The notes: generated by a model not told the origin, from the letters alone. A DNA stretch of 64,000 nucleotides from Candidatus Polarisedimenticolia bacterium (GCA_036001465.1 DASYUH010000006.1:19016-83015); one strand, 5' to 3'; counted from the stretch's first letter, positions 1 to 11,982 are shown. Translations and numbers: made by a program.

Positions 1-156
1 CCAGATGGTGTAACAAGCTGGGACCCCTTGAGTTCGCCGCGACATCCAGCGATGACGAGCATACTGACGAGTGCATGAATGATTCGACCGGGACGCGTCA
101 ACCCTTGAATCAAGCACTTCCTCCCGCGGTTACTTGGACTGCCCACTACGAGGTCT

Positions 157-258
157 GCCCAACGCCGCGGCTAAGCTGCGGCGCGCGTGGCGCGACGCTG
201 GCGTCTTACTGCAAGCGGCGTGACGCGCGGATCCGGCGGCTTCAACCGGTAGTTAGAT
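157..258 (-). other. attC-like integron recombination site (site 1)
   Basis: Read on the minus strand, the site opens with ATCTAAC (258-252), which fits the RYYYAAC R'' box, and closes with GTTGGGC (163-157), which fits the GTTRRRY R' box. The roughly 100 bp between them form an imperfect inverted repeat with unpaired bases, as in folded attC sites: AACTACCGGTTGAAGC on one side against AACGCCGCGGCTAAGC on the complementary side. It lies just after the 3' end of the minus-strand gene 274-930, the normal place for the attC of a cassette. The opening box is the exact reverse complement of GTTAGAT upstream of that gene, as expected for the two ends of one cassette. No integrase gene is in the window. 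Confidence 0.6.
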
Positions 259-273
259 GTCGTATCGATCGTT

Positions 274-930
274 TCATTCTGCCAACGGAAATGGCAACCG
301 TCCACTAAACCAGCGGAGCTCAATGACAACCCTCGTGCTGTCTGGTGCTGGAAAATAGAATTCTCTATCTGCCGCAACAACTACTTGCCATTTGGGACCA
401 AGCCATAGCCCAGAACCAAGCCCTAGGCCTGCTACTCCACCGATGCCGTGGTCCGGCTCTTTAGTGCGGTACGCCGACCCCAGGCTGAATCTGCTAAATA
501 TACGGACCGGACCCAGAGTTAAGAATGAGAGGTCACCTCCCAACCCAGCGGTCCAGATCTCTTGCTCGCTGCTATCACTCTCACTCAACCAGAAATATGG
601 GCCGAAAGCGCTCGGGAAGGGTCTCGAGAAGCCGCGTTTGTAGGGATCTTCTTCCCAGCCTCCCCAGCTCAGTCTGAACCCGTCCAACCGGTCGTGACTC
701 TCCGGACTGCCCTGTTCGGCAAAGGCGACCGAGAGAAACCCGCCGCCCGGCATCGATTGCCAGTAGTGGCGACGATCAGAAGGTGTTTCGGAAGGCTGCG
801 CACCTTGAGCGAGTAGTTCATTCGGGTCCTCGGACGCCCAGACGTCGTCTGGCAAGCAAAGGAAGCTCGACACCGCGCCCAATAGAATGCCGAAGATACA
901 GGTGCGAAGTGTACTCATTCGACCATTCAC
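274..930 (-). CDS. Secreted outer-membrane-like hypothetical protein, probable integron cassette gene
   Basis: The 218-residue protein starts with a signal peptide: a hydrophobic stretch at about residues 10-25 and likely cleavage after VWA. The mature part is rich in Gly, Trp, Tyr and Phe in alternating patterns such as WTAGLGGDLSFLTLGPVRIFSRFSLG, and ends in a strand-like VVIELRWF. This is what a small beta-barrel or porin-like outer-membrane protein looks like. I recognise no named family. It is bracketed by two attC-like sites whose R boxes are complementary, and its base composition is lower in GC than the operon to the right; both suggest a captured gene cassette. A second in-frame Met at residue 5 is an alternative start. 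Confidence 0.65.
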   Translation of the reverse strand: MNGRMSTLRTCIFGILLGAVSSFLCLPDDVWASEDPNELLAQGAQPSETPSDRRHYWQSMPGGGFLSVAFAEQGSPESHDRLDGFRLSWGGWEEDPYKRGFSRPFPSAFGPYFWLSESDSSEQEIWTAGLGGDLSFLTLGPVRIFSRFSLGSAYRTKEPDHGIGGVAGLGLGSGLWLGPKWQVVVAADREFYFPAPDSTRVVIELRWFSGRLPFPLAE

Positions 931-947
931 ATCAATTGGACCAGAAC

Positions 948-1042
948 ATCTAACGCTCCCGCTCAGCCGCGGCGGGCGTACGCCTTCGTGACTTCAACCC
1001 CGTACCTGCCGCCCGCCGTCGGCCTGCAGTGGGTGGTTAGCC
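948..1042 (-). other. attC-like integron recombination site (site 2)
   Basis: On the minus strand the site runs from GGCTAAC (1042-1036) to GTTAGAT (954-948), the latter a perfect GTTRRRY box. The arms form an imperfect inverted repeat (ctaac...cggcgggcg against its complement cgcccgccg...gttag) with small bulges, typical of attC folding. It separates the two minus-strand genes 1065-1685 and 274-930, as expected in a cassette array. GGCTAAC departs from RYYYAAC at one base. For the upstream gene to be a full cassette, GTTAGCC should recur upstream of it; the nearest match is GTTTAGCC (1921-1914), one base too long. Confidence 0.55.
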
Positions 1043-1064
1043 GACGCCGTCCCTACTTAGATGC

Positions 1065-1685
1065 CTAGCCTGATCCTGCCGCTCGCGCCTCTAACCCAGT
1101 CAGTTCTACCACGGGAACCGTGAACTCTGAAGATTGGTTCAACCGATTGGCTAGCCTGTTGTATTCCGCCACCCGAGCCGCTACCTCATGCTCGGCCACG
1201 CGCCCGGATCGGGCCAATACTGAAGTTGGCGCAGCCTCGGACTTCACAATCTGCGCCGCCAAGTAGCCGAACTCGAACAGCTCTCTGAATTCCCGACCTT
1301 CAGCGGTCGAAACGAAACCCGACGCGTCACGATCGGCTAATTGGCGGAGAATGGGCATGTCGCGTTCTACTCGCTTCTGTAGTTCAGTCTGCCACTCTTT
1401 GACTCGCTCCAGGTTGGCACCAGGAACCGGGCAGGCTGTGCCCATATAACTTCGTTCGTAGGTGCCGGTGAGGTCGTCCTTGACGAAGGTCAAGAGCGTG
1501 CCGCCGGTCCTGATATTGGCAACCATGGACAGGTCACCTTGGGCGCTCTCTGTCATGCCGAGCTTTTGCACCTGAGCGACATACGTCTGAAAATCGGCCG
1601 GACCTTCCCTGCGGGCCGAAAACTGTTCGCATGACAGACCTGCGATTAAGGCCATCACGAGGATGAGTACGTGCACTCGGGCCAT
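1065..1685 (-). CDS. Putative lipoprotein with an EF-hand-like segment
   Basis: The 206-residue protein starts at the Met at 1685, preceded by a TAGGAAG Shine-Dalgarno, rather than the longer upstream extension. It opens with a lipoprotein signal (hydrophobic core, lipobox GLSC at about residues 16-19), so it should be a lipid-anchored envelope protein. A middle segment, DRDASGFVSTAEGREFRELF, has the spacing of one EF-hand-like calcium loop (D-x-D-x-S-G-x-V-x-x-x-E). The rest is predicted helical with no recognised domain. It lies upstream of attC-like site 2 and may be a second integron cassette, or the gene next to the array boundary. Function unknown. Confidence 0.65.
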   Translation of the reverse strand: MARVHVLILVMALIAGLSCEQFSARREGPADFQTYVAQVQKLGMTESAQGDLSMVANIRTGGTLLTFVKDDLTGTYERSYMGTACPVPGANLERVKEWQTELQKRVERDMPILRQLADRDASGFVSTAEGREFRELFEFGYLAAQIVKSEAAPTSVLARSGRVAEHEVAARVAEYNRLANRLNQSSEFTVPVVELTGLEARAAGSG

Positions 1686-1951
1686 CTTCCTACCACGGCT
1701 CAGATGAAGCCTCTTGTCGGTCAATATACGCCGATGCGGCTGACGGCGACAAGCACACGGCACTATAGCGTCGTCGCGATGGACCCAGTAGCCCGGGCGG
1801 ACAGGCGCCGACCGGGCGCGTCAGTTTGTGTGGGGGGAAGTGCGGGGTGAGGGTCAGGTCTCGAGCGTTCGCCGTACTGCATGCTGACGCTTGAGGGTCC
1901 CCGGTCGGCGTAAGGCTAAACGTCGTGGGCCACGGCTGGGTTCCATGGATC

Positions 1952-3769
1952 TCAGGCTCCGATCTCGGAACGTCCTGGATCGACCTCGTGCAGGATGACG
2001 ATCGGCAGGCGCCCTTCGCCGCGCGGCTGGAGGCTGACGTTTTCGCCCGAACCGGCGCTGGCCCCTCCGACCTGCGCCTCGCTCCCGGCCTCCGCTCCGG
2101 GCGGACCGGCCTGCAGCGAGCCGGCCGGCAGGAGGCCCGCCGACCGTCGCAGCAGAAGGCCGTATTCGTAGCTCTCGACGATGGCGTGGAGCGTCGCGGC
2201 GATGATGTTCGGATCGACGCCGGTCGTGGCCCAGATCCGCTCGCCGTCTCCCATCTCGACGTGCACGCGGGTGCGGGCGGCGGTGCCGTCGTGCCCGTCG
2301 AGGATGCGCACCTTGAAATCGATGAGGCGCAGATCGCGGATCTCCGGGTAGGCGCCGGCCAGGGCGTTGCGCAGCGCCTGGTCGAGGGCGTGGGCGGGGC
2401 CGACGCCCAGGCTGACCGCGTGGATCTCCTCCTGGCCGACGCGCACGCGCACGGTCGCCTCGGGCGCCCCCGAAGCCGTCAGGAGGACCCGGTAGTCGAC
2501 CAGCTCGAAGTAGCGCGGCCTCTTCCCCAGGGCCTCGAGGACCAGGAGGGTGAACGACCCCTCGGCGCTCTCGAACTGGAAGCCCCTGTACTCCAGCGCC
2601 TTGACGCGCTCGACCAGGGCGCGCATGGTTTCGGGCCGCCCCGAAAGATCGATGCCGATGGCGCGCGCCCGGTTCAGGACGTTGCTCGATCCCATCTGGT
2701 CGGAGACCAGGACGCGCGTCGTGTTGCCGACGACGGCCGGGTCGATGTGCTCGTAGGCGCGGCTGGACCTCTCGATGGCGCTGACGTGGATCCCCGCCTT
2801 GTGCGCGAAGGCGCTCCGGCCGACGAATGGCTGGTGGCTTTGGGGGGAGCGGTTGGCGATCTCGGCGACGTAGCGCGAGGTGGCGGTGATCCGCTGAAGC
2901 CCATCCGGCGGCAGGCAGGACAGCCCCTTCTTCAGCTCAAGGTTCGGGATGACGGAGCACAGATTGGCGTTGCCGCAGCGCTCTCCGTAGCCGTTGATCG
3001 TCCCCTGAACGTGGCGGGCGCCGCCGGTCACGGCCGCCAGGCTGTTGGCCACCGCCAGCTCGCCGTCGTTGTGCGCGTGGATGCCGAGCGGCACGGGCGC
3101 CCCCAGCCGGTGGCGCGCCACCAGGGTCGCGGAGCGCACCTGCTCGGGGAAGGCGCCGCCGTTCGTGTCGCACAGGACGATCCGGTCGGCCCCCGCCTCG
3201 GCCGCCGCCAGGATCGTCAGGATCGCGTATTCGGGGTTCGATCGGCAGCCGTCGAAGAAGTGCTCCGCATCGTAGATGACCTGGCGTCCCGCCTCCTTCA
3301 GGAAGCGGATGCTCTCGGAGATCATGGCCAGGTTCTCTTCGAGCGTCGTGCGCAGCGCCTCGCGCACGTGATAGTCCCATGCCTTGCCGAACAGGGCCAC
3401 CCACGGCGTGCCGGCGGACAGCAGGGCCAGGAGCCCTTGGTCCCTGTCGACGCGCCCGCGCACCCGGCGCGTGCTGCCGAAGGCGACCAGTCGGGCGCGC
3501 GCCAGCGGCTCCCCCGCCGCCCGCGCGAAGAATTCCAGGTCCTTCGGGTTCGCGCCGGGCCAGCCCCCCTCGACGAAATGCACGCCGAGGCGGTCGAGCG
3601 CCCGGAGGATCTTCAGCTTGTCCTCGACCGAGTAGGAGATCTCCTCCGACTGCGCCCCGTCGCGCAGCGTCGTGTCGTAGATCTCGACCGTCGCGGGGAG
3701 CGACTCGCCGCGCCCCTTGCCGTCATACTCCGGCACCGGGGCCGGGATCGGCTTCAGGATCTCAGGCAT
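1952..3769 (-). CDS. cimA: Citramalate synthase
   Basis: It condenses pyruvate with acetyl-CoA to (R)-citramalate, the first step of the pyruvate route to isoleucine. The 605-residue protein has the HMGL-like TIM barrel at the N-terminus ([17 protein letters not shown] at about residue 30; metal-site [32 protein letters not shown]) followed by a C-terminal LeuA-type regulatory dimer domain (about 400-560). AFHVEGGWPG-type wording ([15 protein letters not shown]) and length set it apart from the 2-isopropylmalate synthase encoded at 11672. It is the last gene of the leu/ilv operon and its start overlaps the end of ilvE by 8 bp. The final ~45 residues are a low-complexity Ala/Gly tail not typical of the family. 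The true substrate cannot be proved from sequence alone. Confidence 0.9.
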   Translation of the reverse strand: MPEILKPIPAPVPEYDGKGRGESLPATVEIYDTTLRDGAQSEEISYSVEDKLKILRALDRLGVHFVEGGWPGANPKDLEFFARAAGEPLARARLVAFGSTRRVRGRVDRDQGLLALLSAGTPWVALFGKAWDYHVREALRTTLEENLAMISESIRFLKEAGRQVIYDAEHFFDGCRSNPEYAILTILAAAEAGADRIVLCDTNGGAFPEQVRSATLVARHRLGAPVPLGIHAHNDGELAVANSLAAVTGGARHVQGTINGYGERCGNANLCSVIPNLELKKGLSCLPPDGLQRITATSRYVAEIANRSPQSHQPFVGRSAFAHKAGIHVSAIERSSRAYEHIDPAVVGNTTRVLVSDQMGSSNVLNRARAIGIDLSGRPETMRALVERVKALEYRGFQFESAEGSFTLLVLEALGKRPRYFELVDYRVLLTASGAPEATVRVRVGQEEIHAVSLGVGPAHALDQALRNALAGAYPEIRDLRLIDFKVRILDGHDGTAARTRVHVEMGDGERIWATTGVDPNIIAATLHAIVESYEYGLLLRRSAGLLPAGSLQAGPPGAEAGSEAQVGGASAGSGENVSLQPRGEGRLPIVILHEVDPGRSEIGA

Positions 3770-4732
3770 GGGACAGCCACGTGGCGCGCCGCGGGTTCCG
3801 CCCGCGCACGCTGTCGAAGTAGGCCCGCTGCAGGCGGGCCGTGACGCCGACCTCGGGATGCGGGAGCGGGCGGTCGTCGAGCGCCGCGACCGGCGTGACC
3901 TCGGCCGCCGTTCCGGTCATGAAGACCTCGTCGGCCGCGAACAGATCCTCGGGCCGGAAGGCCCGGATGGTCGTGGGGATGCCGCCGTCCGCCGCCAGAG
4001 TCAGGACCGTGTCGCGGGTGATTCCGGGCAGGATGTTGGAGGCCTGGTCGTTGGTGACCAGCGCGCCGTCCTTGACGAAGAAGACGTTCTCCCCCGTCGC
4101 CTCGGCCACCGTGCCGTCGGCGTTCAGCAGGATCGCCTCGACGGCCCCCTTCCCGGCCGCTTCCTGGGCCGCCAGGATCGAGTTCGTGTAATGGCCGCAC
4201 CCTTTCACGTGGGACGGCAGCATGGTGCGATCGAATTTCTTCCACGACGACAGGATGACCCGGACGCCGCGCGCCAGGCCGTCGTCCCCCAGGTAGGCGC
4301 CGAGCGGGCGCACGGCGATGAGCACCTCGGTCGGGCAGCGGCTCTCGGGTGTCAGGTGGATCGGTCCCTCGCCGAAAAACGCCAGCGGCCGGATGTACCC
4401 GTTCGTCACGCCGTTCCGCCTCACCGTCTCGAGCGCCGCGGCGCACAGGTCCGCGGCCCCGAAGCCCAGGGCCAGCCCGTAGACCTTCGCCGAGGCCAGC
4501 AGGCGCTCCATGTGATCGCGCAGGCGGAAGACCGCCGGGCCGGACGGGGTCTCGTAGCAGCGGATCCCCTCGAACACGCCGCTGCCGTAATGCAGGGCGT
4601 GGGAGAAGTAGTGCGCTCGCAAGTCCTCCGAGCGCACGAACCCGCCGTTGACCCAGACCCAATGGGAGTGGGTCTCCCGCCCCGCGTGCAGGCGGGACGC
4701 CAGAAGCCCCGCCGCCATCAGATCCTGGCCCA

Positions 4733-4733
<1 letters not shown>
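3762..4733 (-). CDS. ilvE: Branched-chain amino acid aminotransferase
   Basis: PLP-dependent transaminase for the last step of Leu, Ile and Val synthesis. The 323-residue class IV aminotransferase has [14 protein letters not shown] near the N-terminus, [12 protein letters not shown] in the middle, the likely PLP lysine in [12 protein letters not shown], and the cofactor-phosphate loop [13 protein letters not shown]. The length is normal for IlvE. The ATG at 4733 overlaps the ilvC stop codon in an ATGA, so the two are translationally coupled. A longer upstream extension of the reading frame runs antisense-like through ilvC and is not coding. Confidence 0.93.
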
Positions 4734-5779
<1,046 letters not shown>

Positions 5780-6339
5780 TCAAACCGCGCTGTCCGCCTC
5801 CGGCACCACGAGCTCCGGCCCCCTCGTCTCGTCACGTCCCCGCGCCGCGCTGATCCGCGGGATCGCCACCGCCCCGGTCCGCACGATGTCCTGGATGCCG
5901 AGCGGCTTCAGCAGCCCCAGGAGCGCGTCCACCTTGTCCTGACTCCCGGTGGTCTCGACGGTGATGGCGTCGGGGGCGATGTCGATCACCTTGGCGCGGA
6001 ACACGCCGACCAGGTTCAGCACCTCCTGGCGCTCGGCCGGGTTCCTGGTCTTGACGATCAGGAGAGCCATCTCGCGCTCGACGTGATCGACCTCGTTGAG
6101 GTCGGCAACTTCGAGGACGCGCACGAGCTTGCCGACCTGCTTGATAATCTGCTCCATGATCGCATCGTTCCCGTTGGTGGTCAGGATGATGCGCGAGAAG
6201 GCGGGGTCGGGGGTCGGCGCCACGCACAGCGAGTCGATGTTGTAGCCCCGCCCCGAGAACAGCCCGACGATGCGGCAGAGCTCGCCGAAGCGGTTCTCGA
6301 CCAGGATCGACAGGATGTGCCGCGCGCCGCCTTCGCCGT

Positions 6340-6343
<4 letters not shown>
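5780..6343 (-). CDS. ilvH: Acetolactate synthase small (regulatory) subunit
   Basis: Regulatory subunit that raises acetolactate synthase activity and gives valine feedback. The 187-residue protein begins HILSILVENRFGELCRIVGLFSGRGYNIDSL, the ACT domain of IlvH/IlvN, where the Gly- and Asn-containing loop binds the effector. It continues with the C-terminal ALS small-subunit domain (about 85-160). The chosen ATG at 6343 overlaps the ilvB stop in ATGA; the same frame is open far upstream but that part is antisense shadow of ilvB. The last ~20 residues (RDETRGPELVVPEADSAV) extend a little past usual homologs. Confidence 0.93.
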
Positions 6344-8219
<1,876 letters not shown>

Positions 8220-8223
<4 letters not shown>

Positions 8224-9329
8224 CGTGTCCCTCCGGCGGCGGGCGCGGTCTCGAGGGCTCGCCGGACCCTCTCCCCCATGGCGCTCGTCGACAGCACGGT
8301 CTCGCCAGGGCGTGCCAGGTCGGCGGTGCGCGCCCCCTCCTGAAGGACGCGGGCGACCTCCGTCTCGATCCGCCCGGCGTCCGCCTCGCGACCGAACGAG
8401 TGGCGCAGGAGCATCGCCACGGACAGGATCGCGGCGAGCGGGTTCGCCACGCCGCGCCCGGCGATGTCGGGGGCCGACCCGTGGACCGGCTCGTACAGGC
8501 CGGGCCCGTCGCCCAGGCTCGCCGACGGCAGCATCCCGATGCTTCCGGCCAGCATGGCGGCCTCGTCGCTCAGGATGTCCCCGAACAGGTTTTCGGTCAG
8601 GATCACGTCGAAGTCCCGCGGCCGGGCGACGAGCTGCATGGCGGCGTTGTCCACGAACAGGTGCTCGAGCCGCACGTCGGGGAATTCCCGCGACGTCTCC
8701 ACCACCACCTCGCGCCAGAGCTGCGAGACCTCCAGGATGTTCGCCTTGTCCACCGAGGTCACCTTCTTCCGTCGCGCGCGGGCCGCCAGAAACGCCACCC
8801 TGGCGATGCGCCGGATCTCCCCGGCCGAGTAGGCCATCGTGTTCCGCGCCCGCCGGGCGTCTCCCTGACCCTCGATGCCGCGCGGCGAGCCGAAGTAGAG
8901 CCCGCCGGTCAGCTCGCGCACGATCAGGATGTCCGTGCCGCGCACGATCTCGGCCCGAAGCGGCGACGCCTCCTCCAGGGCCTGATGCAGCCGCACCGGG
9001 CGCAGGTTCGCGAACACCCCGAGCCCCTTCCTGAGCCCCAGAAGCGCCTGCTCGGGCCGCTTCTCCCGGGGAAGCCCGTCGTAGGCCGGGCTCCCGACGG
9101 CCCCCAGGAGCACCGCGTCGGCGCCGCGCGCGGCGCTCAGCGTCGCCTGGGGCAGCGGCTCCCCCGCCCGATCGATCGCCGCCCCGCCGGCCGGGTGCTC
9201 CACGAGCTCCAGGGCCAGCCCGGAGCGCCGCGCCACAGCCTGCAGCACCTGCGCCGCCTCGGCCACGACCTCCGGGCCGATGCCGTCGCCCGGCAGAAGG
9301 ACGACGCGTCCGCGCGTCTTCTCAGGCAC
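8220..9329 (-). CDS. leuB: 3-Isopropylmalate dehydrogenase
   Basis: NAD-dependent oxidative decarboxylation of 3-isopropylmalate in leucine synthesis. The 369-residue protein opens [22 protein letters not shown] and carries [10 protein letters not shown], the Lys/Asp metal-site region ([15 protein letters not shown] and [22 protein letters not shown]), and the NAD loop [25 protein letters not shown]. This last stretch fits IMDH rather than isocitrate dehydrogenase. The start is GTG at 9329 and overlaps the leuD end by 8 bp. Confidence 0.95.
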
Positions 9330-9825
9330 TCGACGCCCCCGTCGTCTGTCTCAGGACGTAAGGCAGGAGGCCGCCCGCCTCCAGAACCTCCATGGCGAAC
9401 GGGGTGAACGGCACGAACCTGAACGCCTCCCCCGTCGTCAGGTTCCTCACCGCGCTGTTCTGGAGGTCGATCTCGAGGAGATCCCCGGTTACGGTGCGCT
9501 CGACGGCCGCCGGGCACTCCAGGACGAGAAAGCCGTTGTTCAGGGCGTTGCGGAAGAAGGCGCGGGAGAACGAGCGCGCCACGACCGCCGCGATCCCCGC
9601 GCCCCGCAGCGCCCAGACCGCGTGCTCGCGCGCCGACCCGCAGCCGAAGTCCGAGCCTGCCACCAGGATGTCTCCCCGGCAGACGCGCTGCGGGAACCCG
9701 GCGTCGATCCCGACGAGGGCGTGCTTCCCCAGCTCGCCGGGGTCATCGGTGTTCTGGCAGCGGAGCGGGACGATCTCGTCGCTCGTGATGCCGGCCCTCG
9801 AATGGACGTGCGCCCTGCCTCTCAT
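9322..9825 (-). CDS. leuD: 3-Isopropylmalate dehydratase small subunit
   Basis: Small (swivel) subunit of isopropylmalate isomerase. The 167-residue protein has the family motif [44 protein letters not shown] at about residues 53-96. The compact size fits the short LeuD/HacB form of archaea and many bacteria, not the ~200-residue enterobacterial one. It starts at the ATG at 9825 after a purine-rich GGAGGGAGAAGG. The large subunit leuC, which normally sits beside it and carries the [4Fe-4S] cluster, is not here: leuA ends only 170 bp upstream. LeuC must be encoded elsewhere for the enzyme to work. Confidence 0.92.
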   Translation of the reverse strand: MRGRAHVHSRAGITSDEIVPLRCQNTDDPGELGKHALVGIDAGFPQRVCRGDILVAGSDFGCGSAREHAVWALRGAGIAAVVARSFSRAFFRNALNNGFLVLECPAAVERTVTGDLLEIDLQNSAVRNLTTGEAFRFVPFTPFAMEVLEAGGLLPYVLRQTTGASSA

Positions 9826-9847
9826 GGCCCCTTCTCTCCCTCCGCGC

Positions 9848-9927
9848 CGCGGTCGTTCCTGCCGCCGGCGGCCACCACGGGACGGGCCCGTCGTGGCCTC
9901 CCCCACCGGCGGCAGAAAGAACCGCGG
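9848..9927. repeat. Long imperfect inverted repeat between leuD and leuA
   Basis: This 80-bp stretch folds back on itself. CCGCGG, then CTGCCGCCGG, then GGCCAC-ACGGG on the left meet their complements on the right arm in order, with small mismatches and a TCCCCCA bulge. The apex lies near 9884. It falls in the gap where leuC would be expected. It could be an RNA hairpin that slows or protects the transcript, or a palindromic insertion element. Confidence 0.6.
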
Positions 9928-9937
9928 GCCGGAGTCC

Positions 9938-9997
9938 AAAAAAGTAAAGCGCAGGTGTCGCGGTCCGACTGATCCTGAGGCCGGACCGGCCTGCGCT
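9938..9997 (-). terminator. Intrinsic terminator or attenuator at the end of leuA
   Basis: On the minus strand, AGCGCAGG (9997-9990) pairs with CCTGCGCT (9955-9948), and inside it CGGTCCG (9988-9982) pairs with CGGACCG (9967-9961). The stem is followed at once by TTTACTTTTTT (9948-9938). The structure overlaps the leuA stop codon (9998-9996). It should uncouple leuA from leuD-cimA, unless read-through or a separate leuD promoter is used. Confidence 0.7.
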
Positions 9998-11672
9998 ATA
10001 CGAGGTGAATCAGTCGAATACGGCCTTCCGAGTCGGCGACCCGCAGGGGGCCGCCCACCGTCTCCTCCTTCTCGTCCTCCCGGGCCCCCGCCACCTGGGC
10101 GCGATCGGCCGGCACCCCGGCCACGCGCGGCAGTACGGGAGAGACCTCGGCCGCGTCCAGGGCGCGCGCCAGGCGCTGCGCCTTGTTGACCGCGTGCAGG
10201 TAGGCCCGGGCGCTCGCATCGACCACGTCGGTCGAGGCGGCCTTGCCGGTGAACGAGCGGCCGCTGAAGTCCACGTGCACCGACACCTCGCCGATGGCGT
10301 CGCGCCCGCGCGAGACGGCCCGGATCGAATAGTCGAGCAGGCGGCCGCGGCAGCCGATGATCTGATCGATCGCGGTGTAGGCCGCCGCCACCGGACCGTC
10401 GCCGACGGCGCAGGCCACCTTCTCGCGCCCCTCGGTCTCCAGGATGACGGTCGCGGTGGACGGCTTCTGGCTGCCGGCCGTCGCCTGCAGCATCTTCAGC
10501 CGGAACACCTCCGGGACGTCCTTCATGCCGTCGTGCACGATGGCGATCAGGTCCTCGTCGAAGATCTCCTTCTTCTGGTCGGCGATCTCGATGAAGCGCG
10601 CGTAGGCGCGATCCAGGTCGGGGCGCGACAGCGGGTAGCCCAGATCGGCGAGCTTCCGTCCGAGCGCGTGGCGGCCGGAATGCTTGCCCAGCACCAGCCG
10701 GTTGGTCTTGATGCCGACCGACTCGGGCGTCATGATCTCGTAGGTCCGCCGCTCCTTCAGGACCCCGTCCTGGTGGATCCCCGCCTCGTGGGCGAAGGCG
10801 TTCTTGCCCACCACCGCCTTGTTGGCCTGCACGTGGACGCCGGTGATGCTCGACAGCAGCTGGCTCGACTTGTATATCTCGGTGGTCGCGATCCCGGTGG
10901 TGAACGGCAGGATGTCGCGCCTGACATACAGGGCCATCACGAGCTCTTCCAGGGAGGCGTTCCCCGCCCGCTCGCCGATGCCGTTGACCGTGCACTCGAC
11001 CTGCCGCGCGCCGGCCTCGACCGCGGCGAGCGAGTTGGCGACCGCCAGCCCGAGGTCGTTGTGGCAGTGCACCGACAGGACCGCCCGCTCGATGCCGCGG
11101 ACCTTCTCGCGGAGGGCGCGGATGATCGTCTGGAACTCGGTCGGCGTGGTGTAGCCGACCGTGTCGGGGACGTTGATCGTCGTCGCACCGGCCCCGATTG
11201 CCGTCTCGACGACCTCGCACAGGAAGCCCGGGTCGCTGCGTGTCGCGTCCTCCGCGGAGAACTCGACGTCGGGCGTGAACGATTTCGCCAGGCGCACCGC
11301 CTCCCCCGCCATGTCGAGGACCTCGGCGCGCGACTTCCTGAGCTTGTGCTGCATGTGCAGATCGGAGGTGGCGATGAAGGTGTGAAGGCGCGGGCGCGCC
11401 GCAGGCTCGATGGCCCGCCAGGCGCGCTCCACGTCGTCCCGCGTGGTGCGCGCCAGCGCGGCGATCACCGGGCGCCGGACCTCCCTGGCCACGGCGTGCA
11501 CCGCACGATAGTCGTCCTCGGACGCCATCGGGAACCCCGCCTCGATGACGTCCACCCCGAGGGCGTCGAGCTGGCGGGCCATCCGGATTTTTTCCTCCAG
11601 GTTCATGCTGCAGCCGGGCGACTGCTCGCCGTCCCGCAAGGTCGTGTCGAAGATGGTGATTCGGTGTGACAC
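9996..11672 (-). CDS. leuA: 2-Isopropylmalate synthase
   Basis: First committed enzyme of leucine synthesis (2-oxoisovalerate plus acetyl-CoA). The 558-residue protein has [25 protein letters not shown] at the N-terminus, the metal site [23 protein letters not shown] and [23 protein letters not shown] in the barrel. Then come the subdomain [23 protein letters not shown] and the C-terminal allosteric LeuA dimer domain (about 380-515), the usual site of leucine feedback. About 40 extra residues follow. It starts with GTG at 11672 after a clear AGGGGG Shine-Dalgarno, and is followed by a terminator-like hairpin. It is the first gene of the leu/ilv block but may be transcribed partly on its own. 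Confidence 0.93.
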   Translation of the reverse strand: MSHRITIFDTTLRDGEQSPGCSMNLEEKIRMARQLDALGVDVIEAGFPMASEDDYRAVHAVAREVRRPVIAALARTTRDDVERAWRAIEPAARPRLHTFIATSDLHMQHKLRKSRAEVLDMAGEAVRLAKSFTPDVEFSAEDATRSDPGFLCEVVETAIGAGATTINVPDTVGYTTPTEFQTIIRALREKVRGIERAVLSVHCHNDLGLAVANSLAAVEAGARQVECTVNGIGERAGNASLEELVMALYVRRDILPFTTGIATTEIYKSSQLLSSITGVHVQANKAVVGKNAFAHEAGIHQDGVLKERRTYEIMTPESVGIKTNRLVLGKHSGRHALGRKLADLGYPLSRPDLDRAYARFIEIADQKKEIFDEDLIAIVHDGMKDVPEVFRLKMLQATAGSQKPSTATVILETEGREKVACAVGDGPVAAAYTAIDQIIGCRGRLLDYSIRAVSRGRDAIGEVSVHVDFSGRSFTGKAASTDVVDASARAYLHAVNKAQRLARALDAAEVSPVLPRVAGVPADRAQVAGAREDEKEETVGGPLRVADSEGRIRLIHLV

Positions 11673-11687
11673 GAAGATCCCCCTACG

Positions 11688-11807
11688 TCATACGTGCCGG
11701 TTGATATACGGGGCAAACTGCACGGCGTCAACAGCTTTCGGGCCACTCTGCATCCCGAGTGCCATATGGTGCAACGTCATCTTTCCCGCCTGCGCCGGAG
11801 TCGTCAT
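11688..11807 (-). CDS. Possible 39-codon leader ORF upstream of leuA
   Basis: An ATG-to-TGA frame of 39 codons lies between the predicted leuA promoter and the leuA Shine-Dalgarno, ending 15 nt before the leuA GTG. The peptide begins MTTPAQAGKMTLHHMALGM and has five Met and three His but only two Leu, so it does not look like a classical leucine attenuator peptide. There is no strong ribosome-binding site, only a GGGG-TCACG-CCCC hairpin just upstream. It may be chance. Its position and tight fit in the leader are the only support. Confidence 0.25.
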   Translation of the reverse strand: MTTPAQAGKMTLHHMALGMQSGPKAVDAVQFAPYINRHV

Positions 11808-11835
11808 CAGGGGCGTGACCCCAGAACGGACGCGG

Positions 11836-11865
11836 AGTATAACAGACTTACCGACCGGTCGGAAA
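11836..11865 (-). promoter_or_regulatory. Candidate leuA promoter overlapped by a palindromic operator
   Basis: On the minus strand there is a TATACT -10 box (11841-11836) and, 17 bp upstream, a weak TTCCGA -35 (11864-11859). The spacer and -35 contain the perfect 12-bp palindrome CCGACCGGTCGG (11851-11862), extendable to 18 bp with one mismatched pair (11848-11865). A dyad of this length at this place is typical of a repressor operator of the TetR type. The cognate regulator is not in the window. Confidence 0.5.
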
Positions 11866-11953
11866 GCCGATCAAGGATCGGAGCCCGGCGCCCACCCTGA
11901 TTCACCATGCGCAACGCCAGGGGCCGCCCGCGTTCCGCGCCGCGCGACGCAGG

Positions 11954-11982
11954 TTGACAGGTTCCGGAACGCGTGGTAATTT
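11954..11982 (+). promoter_or_regulatory. Sigma70-type promoter for the SAM-riboswitch operon
   Basis: A consensus TTGACA (11954-11959) is followed after exactly 17 bp by TAATTT (11977-11982). Transcription would begin near 11989, giving an untranslated leader of about 250 nt that contains the SAM-I riboswitch and terminator before the first gene at 12240. Confidence 0.7.

Noticed and set aside
1925..3844. A 639-codon plus-strand open frame opposite cimA.
   Set aside because: It is antisense to a clear CimA, rich in Arg, Gly and Asp with no family motif; a common effect of high GC.
11673..11835. T-box or leucine attenuator in the leuA leader.
   Set aside because: No T-box consensus and no Leu-codon run; the only leader ORF is poor in Leu.
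11694..11900. A plus-strand frame between leuA and the SAM riboswitch.
   Set aside because: It overlaps the leuA promoter and operator, has no ribosome site and no recognisable content.
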